From the NCBI GenBank assembly GCA_963995505.1, contig OZ023181.1:1401487-1465486 (forward strand): a stretch of 64,000 nucleotides of DNA, in the 5' to 3' direction. This DNA is from Hypericum androsaemum (Eukaryota > Streptophyta > Magnoliopsida > Malpighiales > Hypericaceae). Each line of letters starts with the position of its first letter. The stretch's first letter is position 1. The notes under the pieces were generated by a model. It did not search any database and had not been told where the DNA came from. It saw only the letters and a list, made by a program, of their open reading frames with translations. The translations under genes and the position numbers were made by a program. Below, in pieces: positions 46,906 through 57,136 of this stretch.

Positions 46906-47506
46906 TGTGATAACTCGTTAATGATCTGTTCTAAGAAAGTCTTACGTGTTTTGATTGGTTCCATCTATACCAACAATATGTACCTTATTTTCTGGCACAC
47001 ATCTTGATAAAATTCTAAGATTAAACGTGCTTGACCTGGAGTAGACTCTGGATTGGTGATCTCTTGGAAAGTTTTTCGGGATGCGTGCGAGTGAGGATAA
47101 AGTACGATGAAAAAGGCTCGTGTTGGTCTGTGGAGACAGTCGGTTAGATCACGGGGCATTACATTTGGTATTAGAGCAAAAATAGTTCTGGAATTATTCT
47201 GTGTTCTGTCTGGCGCGACGAGGTTGTCGCATATTTAAGAGGGGCTGAATGTGATAATCCGTTAATGATCTGTTCTGAAAAAGTCTTAAGTAATTTGATT
47301 GGTACTATCCATACCAACAAGGTGCACCTTCTTTTCTGGCACACATCTTGAGAAAACTTCAAGGGTAAACGTGCAAACCTGGAGTAGACTCTGGATGGGT
47401 GACCTCCTCGAAAGTTTTTCGAGATGCATGAGAGTGGGGACAAAACATGCTGGAAAAGGCTCGTGTTGGTCTGTGGAGACAATAGGTCAGATCATGGGGC
47501 GTTAGA
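46906..47506 (+). mobile_element. TRIM (terminal-repeat retrotransposon in miniature)
   Basis: Two direct terminal repeats (46906-47163 and 47250-47506, about 258 bp each) both start TGTGATAA and share CGTTAATGATCTGTTCT and GGCTCGTGTTGGTCTGTGGA. They enclose only 86 bp. That spacer begins with a tRNA-Met primer-binding site (TTTGGTATTAGAGC) and ends in a polypurine tract (AAGAGGGGCTGAA). TAATA flanks both sides (46901-46905, 47507-47511). It has no coding capacity, as expected of a TRIM. Confidence 0.93.
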
Positions 47507-47511
47507 TAATA

Positions 47512-48378
47512 TATAACTAGATTTAATTTTTCCAGCAATCTTAAGCTCAAATTACTCGTCAATATAGCTTCACGCCTCAATAAGTAAGCTCCCAATGTAC
47601 AACGTCTAATCACTCGGTCAGTTGGAAGCGACAATCTAACCGACCTGCGAATCCTCATCGGTTGCAGAACTCAGACTCGATGTAAAATGAGAATACATGT
47701 TCTATGCTAGGGGGAGAGAAGAGAGTATAAACCCGATGTGAGTTTTTGGTGTGTGTAAAATGATAGGAGGAGACCCCTTTATAGGTTGGCTTTGATACCT
47801 CATTTAATTCTGGAATAATAATGATCAACAATTCTCCTATCAACCATTGTCACTAAAAGAGGGGTTACAACCATTAACACCCATATTAACCAAGGTCAAT
47901 TAATGAGCGGTTACAAAAGTCATAAATTTCAAATTCATGATATTAGGTAAAAACCTTTAATTTCAAATTTCAAAAAGCTAATTTTCATTCACACTTTTCA
48001 TTAACACCGAGAATTAATTTTTCGCAAGTGTCATTTATCGTTACATAATTTTTTCAACGAATTTTGCGTTGATCTCATAGACACTCAAAACTAATTAGTG
48101 TGACCTCATTAATCATGGCACGGGGAATACCACAAGTAGTATGTATATATAATGAAGTTTAATAATATTTACCTTTAAAAAATTAGAATTCTTTTTCTTA
48201 TAAATCTCTTAGGCCGGATCCCAACATACATCTTTATATTGAATCAACCTCTTCGATGAATTAAAAATTAAATTATCAAACAGGACTATCATTGTTTTTC
48301 GTCTGTCTTTATCGAGTAATAAATTCAAGCCTTTCTTCAGAAATTTTAATTTTTTATCACATGGATCAACTGCCATTA
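47512..48378. other. Intergenic DNA without recognisable features
   Basis: AT-rich. No gene or element ends found. Confidence 0.4.
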
Positions 48379-48386
48379 GTTATTAG

Positions 48387-48875
48387 CAAAGTTTTCAAAT
48401 ATGACCCGGAGAGCGACCCGCTCTTGCCTCAGGGTCGCATTTCAATCGATCTAACCAGTTGGACCGCCAGTCGGACCGATACTTTTTATATTAAAAAAAT
48501 ATTTTAATTAAAATTTTAATTACCCCTACCCTACTACCCCAGCCAAAATATCCGACCAACCCTATTTTTTGGTTCAACCTTACCAAAATATCCTTAAAAA
48601 AAGAAAATATCCGACCAAACATAATTTTTCTCTTTTTATTAGGGTTTGGTTGATTTTTTTTATCTTTTTTCTTAGTCAAAATATCCGACCAATCCTAATC
48701 TTTGGTTCAACCTTACGAACTGGAAAACACGGGGTCAAAAATTTGGTCAAACTGCTCGGTCTAACCATTTTTTGGACGGTTGTTAAGGTTGGCGGTTTTT
48801 TTTCCCAAACCCGATACGCTCTTCTGACCAAATCACGGTCGGACCGCCAGTCGGACCACATATTTAAAAACCTTG
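48387..48875. mobile_element. hAT-type MITE
   Basis: Terminal inverted repeats CAAAGTTTTCAAATATG (left) and CAAGGTTTTTAAATATG (right, reversed) bound 489 bp. Inner sequence GGACCGCCAGTCGGACC occurs near both ends. The flanks are GTTATTAG (48379-48386) and ATTATTAG (48876-48883), an 8-bp duplication with one change, as in the hAT superfamily. It has no transposase. Confidence 0.75.
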
Positions 48876-48883
48876 ATTATTAG

Positions 48884-49670
48884 TCATAAATTTGACATAC
48901 ACATTATTTTATTTTTCAAAATTACGTAATAATATCGACTAGAAATACCAATCCGAATTCAAATTCCGTCAACAAATTGATGGGAGGAGCTAGTTCTTTG
49001 AGAAGTGGATGATCTCTTCAAATAGGCAATACGCGGGCCCCAAGTAACGGTCTAAAACAAAGAACAACTACGAGGAATGAGTTGGATGCTGGAGCCCACC
49101 GGAGGCAGTTCCAATAGAGTCAGAGGCCCAAAGCTCGTGGCGCCATCTACTGTAAGAAGATGGAAGAAAATATCACAGGACCAATGCCACACCCCCACCC
49201 ACATGGCCATGGGCCTCTTCGGTTTCGGTTTAACTCTTTCAATAGTTTTTATTAAGGTTCGTGAAATTTGAACAAATGATTTTTTAAATAAATTCAAATT
49301 TTTATTGACCAAACTCTTGTTGATTACAATCATGCATTAACCGAGAATTTTCTCGATTTGAATGGCTCTTAATACGGATAGAATCAAAACCAATCAAGTT
49401 CCCCCAACCCCGAAAAAAATGTTCTGACCAAGCCAGTGTAAGCATATATAACAGTACAAAGGTAGAAACAAAACCCACAAAACGCCAATTGGGTTCCTTC
49501 CTTGCATGCCATTGACCCATAAAAGTAAACCCACCAATCCAATTTTCCAAGACATATTGACAAAACTTGAACACACAAATCAAACATTAATCAATTGACC
49601 AATTCACCTACCTAGACACCGGTTAAGGTGATTGACTCAAACCCTTGTCTCTATTACTAATACTGTTATT
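48884..49670. other. 3' flank of the IRKI-like gene and intergenic DNA
   Basis: The section near the IRKI stop codon presumably holds its 3' untranslated region. No other gene is seen. Confidence 0.4.
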
Positions 49671-51245
49671 CTAGTACCCGCAAAGGACCTTGCACTTGAC
49701 CACGTTACCATAGACATAAAACCCGGGTGCAACCATGATCCGGACCATGGTCGTACCCGACTCACCACTACTCATCTGGTAGCGGTCCAACCCACTACCC
49801 ATATCCTCCATGTAAACTGGATCGAACACGACCCACTTGCCCACCCGAAAGATGGGCAAGCCGGGATGGATCGAGTTAGCCAGCAAGTGAACTAACCACA
49901 CACTCTTGGAAGCTCCAAAAAAAGCTTGTAATAACGGCTCGGGCCAGGCCCTGTTCCACCCCAACATGGAGACAATCTCGCTCATCTTCCTATCACAAAA
50001 CTTGCTAAACTCCTCGCTGAAATGCCTCGTGCCCTTGGTCAACACCTCCTCCCAGGTCAACTCCCTAAGACCGTTAAACGACGCGTAGTTGGCCTCACAC
50101 CTGTCGACGGGGTTCAGCACCTGGCTGGCCGAGCCCTTGTGGAACCCGACGGCCTCGAAGTCCTCGAAGAAGGCATTGTTCAAGAGGGCCTCCAAGTAAA
50201 CGATCACCCCCTTCGGGTTCTTCGCAAAGGAGGTGACCTTTAGGTCGTAAGGTTGAAGAAGAAGGGTTAGCCTCTCCAAGACCCTACCCCCAACGTGGCG
50301 CAACTGCATTGTCAACGCCCGACTTAACAGCCTGACGTTTGACCTGGCCTCGGCCACGCTAACCAAGAACTGCTCCACAACTATGTCCGGGCTCGATCTG
50401 CACTCGTCGAGCCCGGACTTCAAGTTGTGGCAGTACACTTCGAGTTTGTTGAGCTTCTTCTCCAGTTCGCTCAGCGATCCTCTTAGCCTCGAAGCTTCGA
50501 GAACCGCCTCGTCCCTTCTCCTCGTAGCGTGTATCAACTTCTGCGAAACCTCCGCGAAGGCTATCTTCCATTGCTCCTCCCCGGCCGGATTAGAGGGGGT
50601 GGATTTAGGGCTCCTCTTGGTCAACGAAGAGAAGATGGACTTGAAGAGGGTGTTTGGGCTTGGGAAGTGCTTGTTGTTGTCCAAAGGGACGACCGAAATC
50701 TTGTCCCTCGCGTGGGGACGACACTTGTTGCAAGATACCCAGTTGGTGTTCTCCTTCTCTGGGTCCTCCGGCCTGGTTAAGGTCGTGTTTGGCTCCTTCT
50801 TCTTCTTCTTCTTCTTCTCCTCCTCCTCCTCGTGGAGCGGCGTCGGGTGGTGGTGATAAATAGTACTGGAATTGGATATTTTTCTAGTACTAATACCATA
50901 CTCCTCATCTTCTTCTTGTTCTTCCTTACCACATTCTCGAATCTGGCACAAAACTAATGGCAGTAAGTTAATACAGGCAGGAACTCGTCAAAATTATATC
51001 ATTAAAATTGACGGGAATGGATTCAAGCAGTAATGAATTTAGATTTAAGGTAAAATGAAGTCCCGGGCGTAAGATTCATAATAAACACCAATAAAATATA
51101 ACCCGACGGTCTCTACTCTGAATATCGGAGCGAGTAGTTGGGTACTTACAGGGGTGAAATGAGAGGGGTGGTGAGGAGGAAAGAGAGAGAAGGAGGTGAG
51201 GGATTTAGAGCTGGAGGAAGGAGAGGACGAGGAGGAAGGAGCCAT
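49671..51245 (-). CDS. IRK-interacting protein-like (GIL1/DUF641 family)
   Basis: The exons are 51245-51150 and 50942-49671, giving 455 aa. Exon 1 encodes MAPSSSSSPSSSSKSLTSFS and ends HFTP at a CCCCT|GTAAGT donor; exon 2 resumes IRECGKEEQEEDEE. The order HFTP-I-x-E-C followed by an acidic stretch is how this family begins, so I prefer this start to the internal ATG at 50951. A basic/low-complexity region is followed by a helical, probably coiled-coil segment (AVLEASRLRGSLSELEKKLN). The conserved C-terminal domain includes VEQFLVSVAEARSNVRLLSR, GTRHFSEEFSKFCDRKMSEI, LGWNRAWPEPLLQAFFGASK and APGFYVYGNVVKCKVLCGY. Family members bind the receptor kinase IRK or act in light-gravity growth responses. 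The exact role here is inferred. Confidence 0.9.
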
Positions 51246-51296
51246 TTCTCTCTCTCTCTTTTTGCTCTCTTTTCCACTAGATTCGCTAGCTACGTA

Positions 51297-51320
51297 TCCC
51301 TCCCTCCCTCCCTCCCTCCC
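51297..51320. repeat. (TCCC)n microsatellite
   Basis: Six TCCC units, about 50-75 bp upstream of the IRKI-like start codon. With the adjacent CT-runs this makes a pyrimidine-rich strand in the leader or core promoter. Confidence 0.85.
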
Positions 51321-52843
51321 TCTTTTTTATCTCATCTTTGGGAGCTGTCTACTCTCGTGTGGGCTTTGTTTTGTAATAGGGATATAAGTATGGGTATAAC
51401 CCATTTTACACATTACTCACAAATCTAATAAATCAACTAATTTAAATTAAGTTATTCGGACATTTAGTTTTTTTTTCTCTTTTTTTAATGTTTTTGAAAC
51501 GTTGATGACGAGATCCAATGTGTAATACTTACTGCCTATCCAGCAGGTTTTGGCAAAAAGAAAAAGGGACCTGACATGTCTTTTTACTAATTTTTCCACA
51601 GACTATTTTCGTGGCATATCCTTGTCTTGTCTAAGAGGGTTGGATTTTCGTCGTCTTGTAATCATGGCGATGAATAAAGACATGTACAATAAATTTTTAA
51701 TAAAATTTAATTCATTTTGAATTACTTGATTTATTGTCAAATTCTATTAGGATGTAAACTAACAAATCTTTTGAATAACCATAAATTTAACAAATCACAG
51801 CCGTAGATTTATGAAGAGCAGCAGCGGGGTAACGCGGGAATGTCCAAAGTCCAAACGCCGAATTGGACCATGCTGTATGCCGGTAGCCTAAATTAAGCAC
51901 ACAGAGATGTGATATCCATTATGATGCATAGACGATTATATTAGGACAATAATATTTTTATTTGTTATGCAATCGAGCTCTAATAATTCACTCGTCTTTG
52001 CCGAGTAGAGTTAGGCCTATTCAGTAATATTTCAAATTCAAAAGTCTTGTTAAGAGGTCAAACATCGCTATAAAAATTATTTTATAAAAACAATGGATAT
52101 GTATATTAATATTTTAACGCCAAGGTTACACCCCTTTAACAAGAAGCTAACCATGTATATGTGTATGCAAAAGTTTCGCCCAACTAGCTAAGTTTTTTTA
52201 AGAGGTCAAACATCGTTGTAATTATTACTATCTATACGAGATTCCACAATTATCGATTTTGGTTAGTTATTACTTATGAGATTCATGGCCTATTCTATAA
52301 AACTTATTTTTTCTATGTTAAAATTTACTAAATTTGTATCGATTTATACATTATCACTTAATAAGACATATAGCATTCCATTGCTCGCTATTAAATTATA
52401 TCACATTTTTTTATGAACGGCATGCGGTAATTAAACGAAAATACGTGTGTTTATCGGATCATAGCTTTTTTTTATAATGATTATAGCATATTAAATAGTT
52501 ATTGAGAGATTGTACATATTTTTGCTACTGTTTTTTTGGCTATTATTGAATATATCAATTTTACCTACCAAAAATAGTTATTAAGAGAGATTCGTTACAA
52601 TTCAGATACATTGAATCCGTCCATCTAATAATATTCGAATACGGGTGATTTAAACCAAAGAAAATCTCTCGATCACGTTGAGGGTATTAATGGTGTTTGT
52701 TCGCAGAGGACTTGTCACATTAATTGCTTTCGTCGAAGCTGATCAATCTTCAACACCCACATTTACTAGTCTACATTTGGACATGTCTATAAACCGATTA
52801 TCTGTACTCTACTGCACCGGATTTGTACACAGAGAGAGAGAGA
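51321..52843. other. 5' flank of the IRKI-like gene and intergenic DNA
   Basis: No gene is seen. A GAGGTCAAACATCG motif occurs twice (about 52055 and 52203), a small local repeat. Confidence 0.4.
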
Positions 52844-53296
52844 GGGGTCTGGATTGGGCACGGAATGCTCAGATTCCGAACCGTTCGGAATGAAGACACG
52901 CGGGGACTTTTTTGCAAACGCGCTAAAATACGGGGACCAAAATGAAAAAAACCACGCACGAACGCAGGCCGGATACAAATGCCATTATCGCATAACTGTG
53001 CATGCCAATATCACATAACTGTGCATGCCACTATCACATAACTGCGCATGCCAGTGTGACCTTTTTGCAAAAATGCTAAAATATGGGGGACCAAAATGAA
53101 AAAAACCACGCGCGCCATTATCATCAACGGGGACTTGCCACTGTCAAAAATACACATGCCATTATCACATAACTGCGCTTGCCATTATCACATAACTGCA
53201 CTTGCCATTATCACATAACTACGCTTGCCACTGCGGTCCCCTTTCACTCTAAACCGTACGGAATCGATTCCTTCACTCCGTGCTCAATCCACTCCC
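52844..53296. mobile_element. Short TIR element (MITE) with a 23-bp minisatellite interior
   Basis: The ends GGGGTCTGGATTGGGCACGG (left) and the reverse of GTGCTCAATCCACTCCC (right) pair over about 45 bp. Both stand in (GA)n tracts, which may be the target duplication. The interior holds two clusters of a 23-bp unit (ATGCCATTATCACATAACTG plus three bases) at about 52978-53056 and 53154-53232, separated by GGGGACTTG- and AAAATGAAAAAAACCACGC-type blocks. It has no frame. Confidence 0.65.
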
Positions 53297-53822
53297 GAGA
53301 GAGAGAGAGAGAGAGTAAAATTTAAGGAAAATCCATGTGAATGTAATCAATGCGACTTGGACGAGATGAAAACCCGACACTGAATTAGATGCGTGAATGA
53401 AATAATAAAATTTTACCATGCCCGAACACGTATACATCAATATTATTCCGTTTCTTGTTATATCGTTCGAGTTTGATAAAGCAATTATATAATATTTTAA
53501 AACTCATGGTTGATCAGCAATCTAACCCGATTGGACCGCTTCTGGTCAGCAATCCCGGGGCTTTTCCGCCCAAAACACGGATGGCAGTTCGACCATCCAA
53601 TATTCGGTCAGATTGCCTAGTCAGACCATAACCGATTGACCCGGGTCACTCGAAACAACAAATGAACGACATGTCACTTACCTGAATTATTTTTGGCATT
53701 TTATGTTGTATGCTAATTGAATTATTTTACCATATTTTATAATTATTAAAAGTTTTGGTCCAATCGGAGACCCAACTGAATAAACCAGAAAATAAAAAAT
53801 CTACGTGTTCTCTTCCGAGTCA
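53297..53822. other. Intergenic DNA without recognisable features
   Basis: No gene found. Some GACCGGGT/TGGTCAGA-type motifs resemble those of the MITE at 48387, possibly a decayed relative. Confidence 0.35.
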
Positions 53823-53831
53823 ATTTTAAAA

Positions 53832-54733
53832 GAGATAATTACTCTCAGGACCCCAGGGTATAGTCAAATAGACTCTGAGGACCCTGTAGTTTTTTTACTA
53901 ATTGCTGAGCCCCTATAGTTTGGTTATTATTATACTTTCAGGTCCCTGGCTGATGTCAGCAATTATTTTTGCCTTTTTTTGTCATGGAAATGACTTTTAT
54001 GCCCTTATACAAAATAAAAAAAAAATATAATAAACCCATCGTTCTTCGCCGGTCCAATCGACCCCGACCCACATCGTTCCCAAACCCGTCATTGGTCCAA
54101 TCCAACCGACGTCGACCCCAACATCGACTTTTTTCCTTTCCCCGACCCGTCATTGGTCCGCAACAAAAACTGCCTAAATTCCACCTAATCTCGAAACAAA
54201 TGGACTATCGCTGAGAGAGAGAGAGAGAGTAGGATTCTAGTAAAACCTGGTGAGAGCATCGAGGACAACAACGGCGATGCCACGGTTATCGCTCCGGCCG
54301 GTCTTAGGCTGGTTGTCCCCCCTTTGTGGTTATGTCGTCGTAGAAAGCTCTCGTCGCTAACTTCACCAGCCTTCATCCATTTCTCAATTCCGATTAATTA
54401 GAAATCAATTTCAGACAAAGAAGACGACAGAGAAACGGCACCGTAGGAGGGCTGGGCTTACCGGTTGAACGGCTCGATGCTCATGCTACTGGAGCCGAAT
54501 CTTCTTCTTCCCCCCTTCCTGGTTCTCTCTCCTCTTCAATTACTGGGATTTTTGTGTAAGGGCATAAAGGTCATTTCTATGACAAAAAAAAGGCAAAAAT
54601 AACAGCTGACATCAGCCAGGGACCCGAGAGTATAATAATAACCAAACTACAGGGGCTCAGCAATTAGTAGGAAAACTACAGGGTCCTCAGAGTCTATTTG
54701 ACTATACCCTGGGGTCCTCAGAGTAATTATCTC
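53832..54733. mobile_element. Long-TIR Mutator-like foldback element, family 4
   Basis: A perfect 9-bp duplication ATTTTAAAA (53823-53831, 54734-54742) flanks ends GAGATAATTACTC and GAGTAATTATCTC. The arms stay complementary for about 180 bp, with CAGGACCCC..GGTATAGTCAAAT, AACTACAGG-type and GCTGATGTCAGC motifs. The interior (about 54010-54548) has a (GA)n run and GC-rich sequence of unknown origin. It has no transposase. It differs in sequence from 11986/22401 but has the same design: repeated 'CCCTG.AG' phrases within the TIR, long arms and a 9-bp target. Confidence 0.88.
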
Positions 54734-54793
54734 ATTTTAAAAACATTGTGATTATATTCCACTCAATTTTCAGGTCCAAATTAGCCGTCTCCA

Positions 54794-55580
54794 ACTGTCC
54801 AACTGTCCACTCATCTCGCTTCATGTTTCGCTTGGTTTTATTTTTTTTTTCGTTTTTGCTGTTTTTTTCGTTTGTTTGTTGCTTTTGATTGCGAGTCACA
54901 TTTGTTTTGTGTTCTCGTGTGTCATCAGTTTATCTTTATCTGCTTTTGCTTGGATCGACCTATGTTCGTCCTGAGATCTGTTCAGTTCTCGAAACCTAGC
55001 CTGTTAGTACATGTGGATAGCCTTGTCTTAGTCAGATTTATCCGATCTTGGCATTCATTTGAGTGTATCTCGTATGTACTCAAATGCCCATGTGATTGTG
55101 TCTTTGATGCGATTGTATGGTTATCAGCCATTGCTTGTTTTGTGTTCTCGTGTGTCATCAGTTTATCTTTATCTGCTTTTGCTTGGATCGACCTATGTTC
55201 GTCCTGAGATCTGTTCAGTTCTCGAAACCTAGCCTGTTAGTACATGTGGATAGCCTTGTCTTAGTCAGATTTATCCGATCTTGGCATTCATTTGAGTGTA
55301 TCTCGTATGTACTCAAATGCCCATGTGATTGTGTCTTTGATGCGATTGTATGGTTATCAGCCATTGCTTGTCTCGGCAGCTTTTGCCTTGGATGTTTGGC
55401 TCTTGTAGCCCTATGTCTGCCATTCGCTTTCACCCATGCCTCTCTGTTTCCGATTGACTTGGTTTCATTTGCTGTTTCAATTCTCTCTTTCCCTTTCCAT
55501 GTTTATGTATTTCTCTTTCCGCATTGTATGCTATTTATTTCTATATATGCTTCATGCCACCCTTCTTAAAAAAAAAAAAA
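54794..55580 (+). mobile_element. Poly(A)-tailed retroposon with internal tandem duplication
   Basis: TAGCCGTCTCCA stands immediately before (54782-54793) and after (55581-55592) a 787-bp insert that ends in 13 A residues. These are the marks of LINE-mediated retroposition. The insert is T-rich. About 233 bp (from TTTTGTGTTCTCGTGTGTCA) is present twice in tandem, near-identical, at about 54904-55369. Frames across it (MFVAFDC..., MVISHCL...) follow the duplication and resemble no protein. The source RNA is unknown. Confidence 0.85.
54904..55369. repeat. Two-copy 233-bp tandem duplication
   Basis: Unit 1 at about 54904-55136 and unit 2 at about 55137-55369 appear essentially identical by eye, while the rest of the insert is single copy. 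This implies recent duplication within the retroposon or in its source. Confidence 0.9.
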
Positions 55581-55592
55581 TAGCCGTCTCCA

Positions 55593-57136
55593 TGGTTCTC
55601 TAGGCTCCGACCTACCTCGGAAAACATCTCTCTCACGCTCGGAAATGTGCAGTGTTGAAGTTTCGGCTGCTACCTTCGGTACATCAACATGGGGAGATGT
55701 TGACCGTAAAAAAAAAACGAGGAGATGTGAGAAGATCAGTGTGGAAGCAATGTGCTAGAACCATTTGCTTAATTACACTATTTCCAGTTTATTAATCGTG
55801 GAGGATCACATCCGGTATATTACAAAAAGAGTAATAAAACTTTTGATTACATGAAAAATATAATCATCTGTCTTATATATTAAAGTCCTGATTGTACAAT
55901 TCCTTTGTTGACAAGGATCATCACAATTCTCATATTGGATTCTTGTAGTCGAAATTGTTTACATTTGTCATGGTTGTGTGGTCTTAATATTTTTTATAAG
56001 TAAAGGTGTATTACTTCTCAAAGAAGCCACCACAAATAATTACATCATCGTCTAAACACCTAATGTACTAAATAGACCTATATCATAACAAAAATTATGA
56101 TAAGCACTATTTAAGTATATGTTCCAAAAGCATTACCTAAAAACTCCCCCATTGACCCATGTCAAAAGATATACACCTAGATACAGCCTAAAACAATCCT
56201 AATTATGGTGGGTCGAAGTATTTTGTTTGTTATTTTCTCCTAATATCATCCTTGATTTCTTGGAGGATGGTTGCCTTTTCTTCCTCCCAAGTGGCGCCCA
56301 TTCTAACGGTCAAACTCCATGCCGCATTTGTACGCTCCTCAACCTTAATCTTGACTCGCACAACGTCCTCCAGTGAAATCACCGAGATGGGAGGAACTAC
56401 TATTCTTTCTTTGAACTTGGGTTATCGAAGACGTCGAAGAACATATGAAGAGCGATAAGAAACAAGCAACATATTTTATGGGACAAATGCTCATATTCAG
56501 TTTGATCGACATTTGTTTATCAAAAATAAACAAAAAAAAGTTCACATTGTTGATCCATAACACGACATAACTTAGAACCAAAAGTGAATTTTCTTACGGT
56601 TTGCATATTATATCCAAGAATTATCATTATTTTTCAAAGCTCTTCCCAGCTAACAGAACGCTATTGAATCTGTGCATGAAGAATAATGTTGTGCACCAAA
56701 ACCAGTAATCGCCCTCAACTCTTCGAAAAATAGCTTGGTTCCTTTGGATCCGAAATCTCCGCATCTTGCCGCAAAAATTATGCTCTACCTTAGTACAAGT
56801 ACGACGACGTGTTAAAAAAAGACGATGGAAAAAAAGAGAAGAAAAAGAAATATCAATCCTTTCAAATCATCAAATGAAAAAGAAGGAAAAAAAAAAAGAA
56901 AAGGAAATATCGAGAGAGAGAGAGAGAAATATAAAATTGGGGAAAAATAAGTTGACTGACGCCGTGACGCGTCTAAAACCAAACGCGACTATGGAAGATG
57001 AAGACGACGGCGACGAGGAACAAGAAATTAATTTTTCAAAAAAGAAAAGAAAAGAAAAGTCATCGCCGTCCTGATCTCTAAATTTCAAGCCCCCAACAAA
57101 TACCAAGCTGCCATCTCCTAAAAGCGACGACCTAAA
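55593..57136. other. PAT 5' flank and intergenic DNA
   Basis: A minus-strand open stretch ending at 56230 (LEDVVRVKIKVEERTNAAWS, then MGATWEEEKATILQEIKDD) looks protein-like over about 56 residues but has no recognisable family; it may be a decayed exon. About 56800-57060 is purine-rich, and the start of the PAT leader is near 57080. A Helitron-like start motif (TCTTATATATTAAAG) at about 55873 was noted without a matching end. Confidence 0.35.

Noticed and set aside
50022..50863. Plus-strand frames of 60-157 aa across the IRKI-like gene
   Set aside because: They are antisense shadows of the minus-strand coding exon, which has clear homology and codon structure.
50942..50951. Internal ATG (MCQIREC...) as the start of the IRKI-like protein
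   Set aside because: The first residues would be intron sequence. A GTAAGT donor and CAG acceptor join HFTP to IREC as in the family, so the upstream ATG at 51245 is preferred.
54872..55569. Tandem-duplicated frames of 111 and 150 aa
   Set aside because: They follow the 233-bp duplication in a poly(A)-tailed retroposon and resemble no protein.
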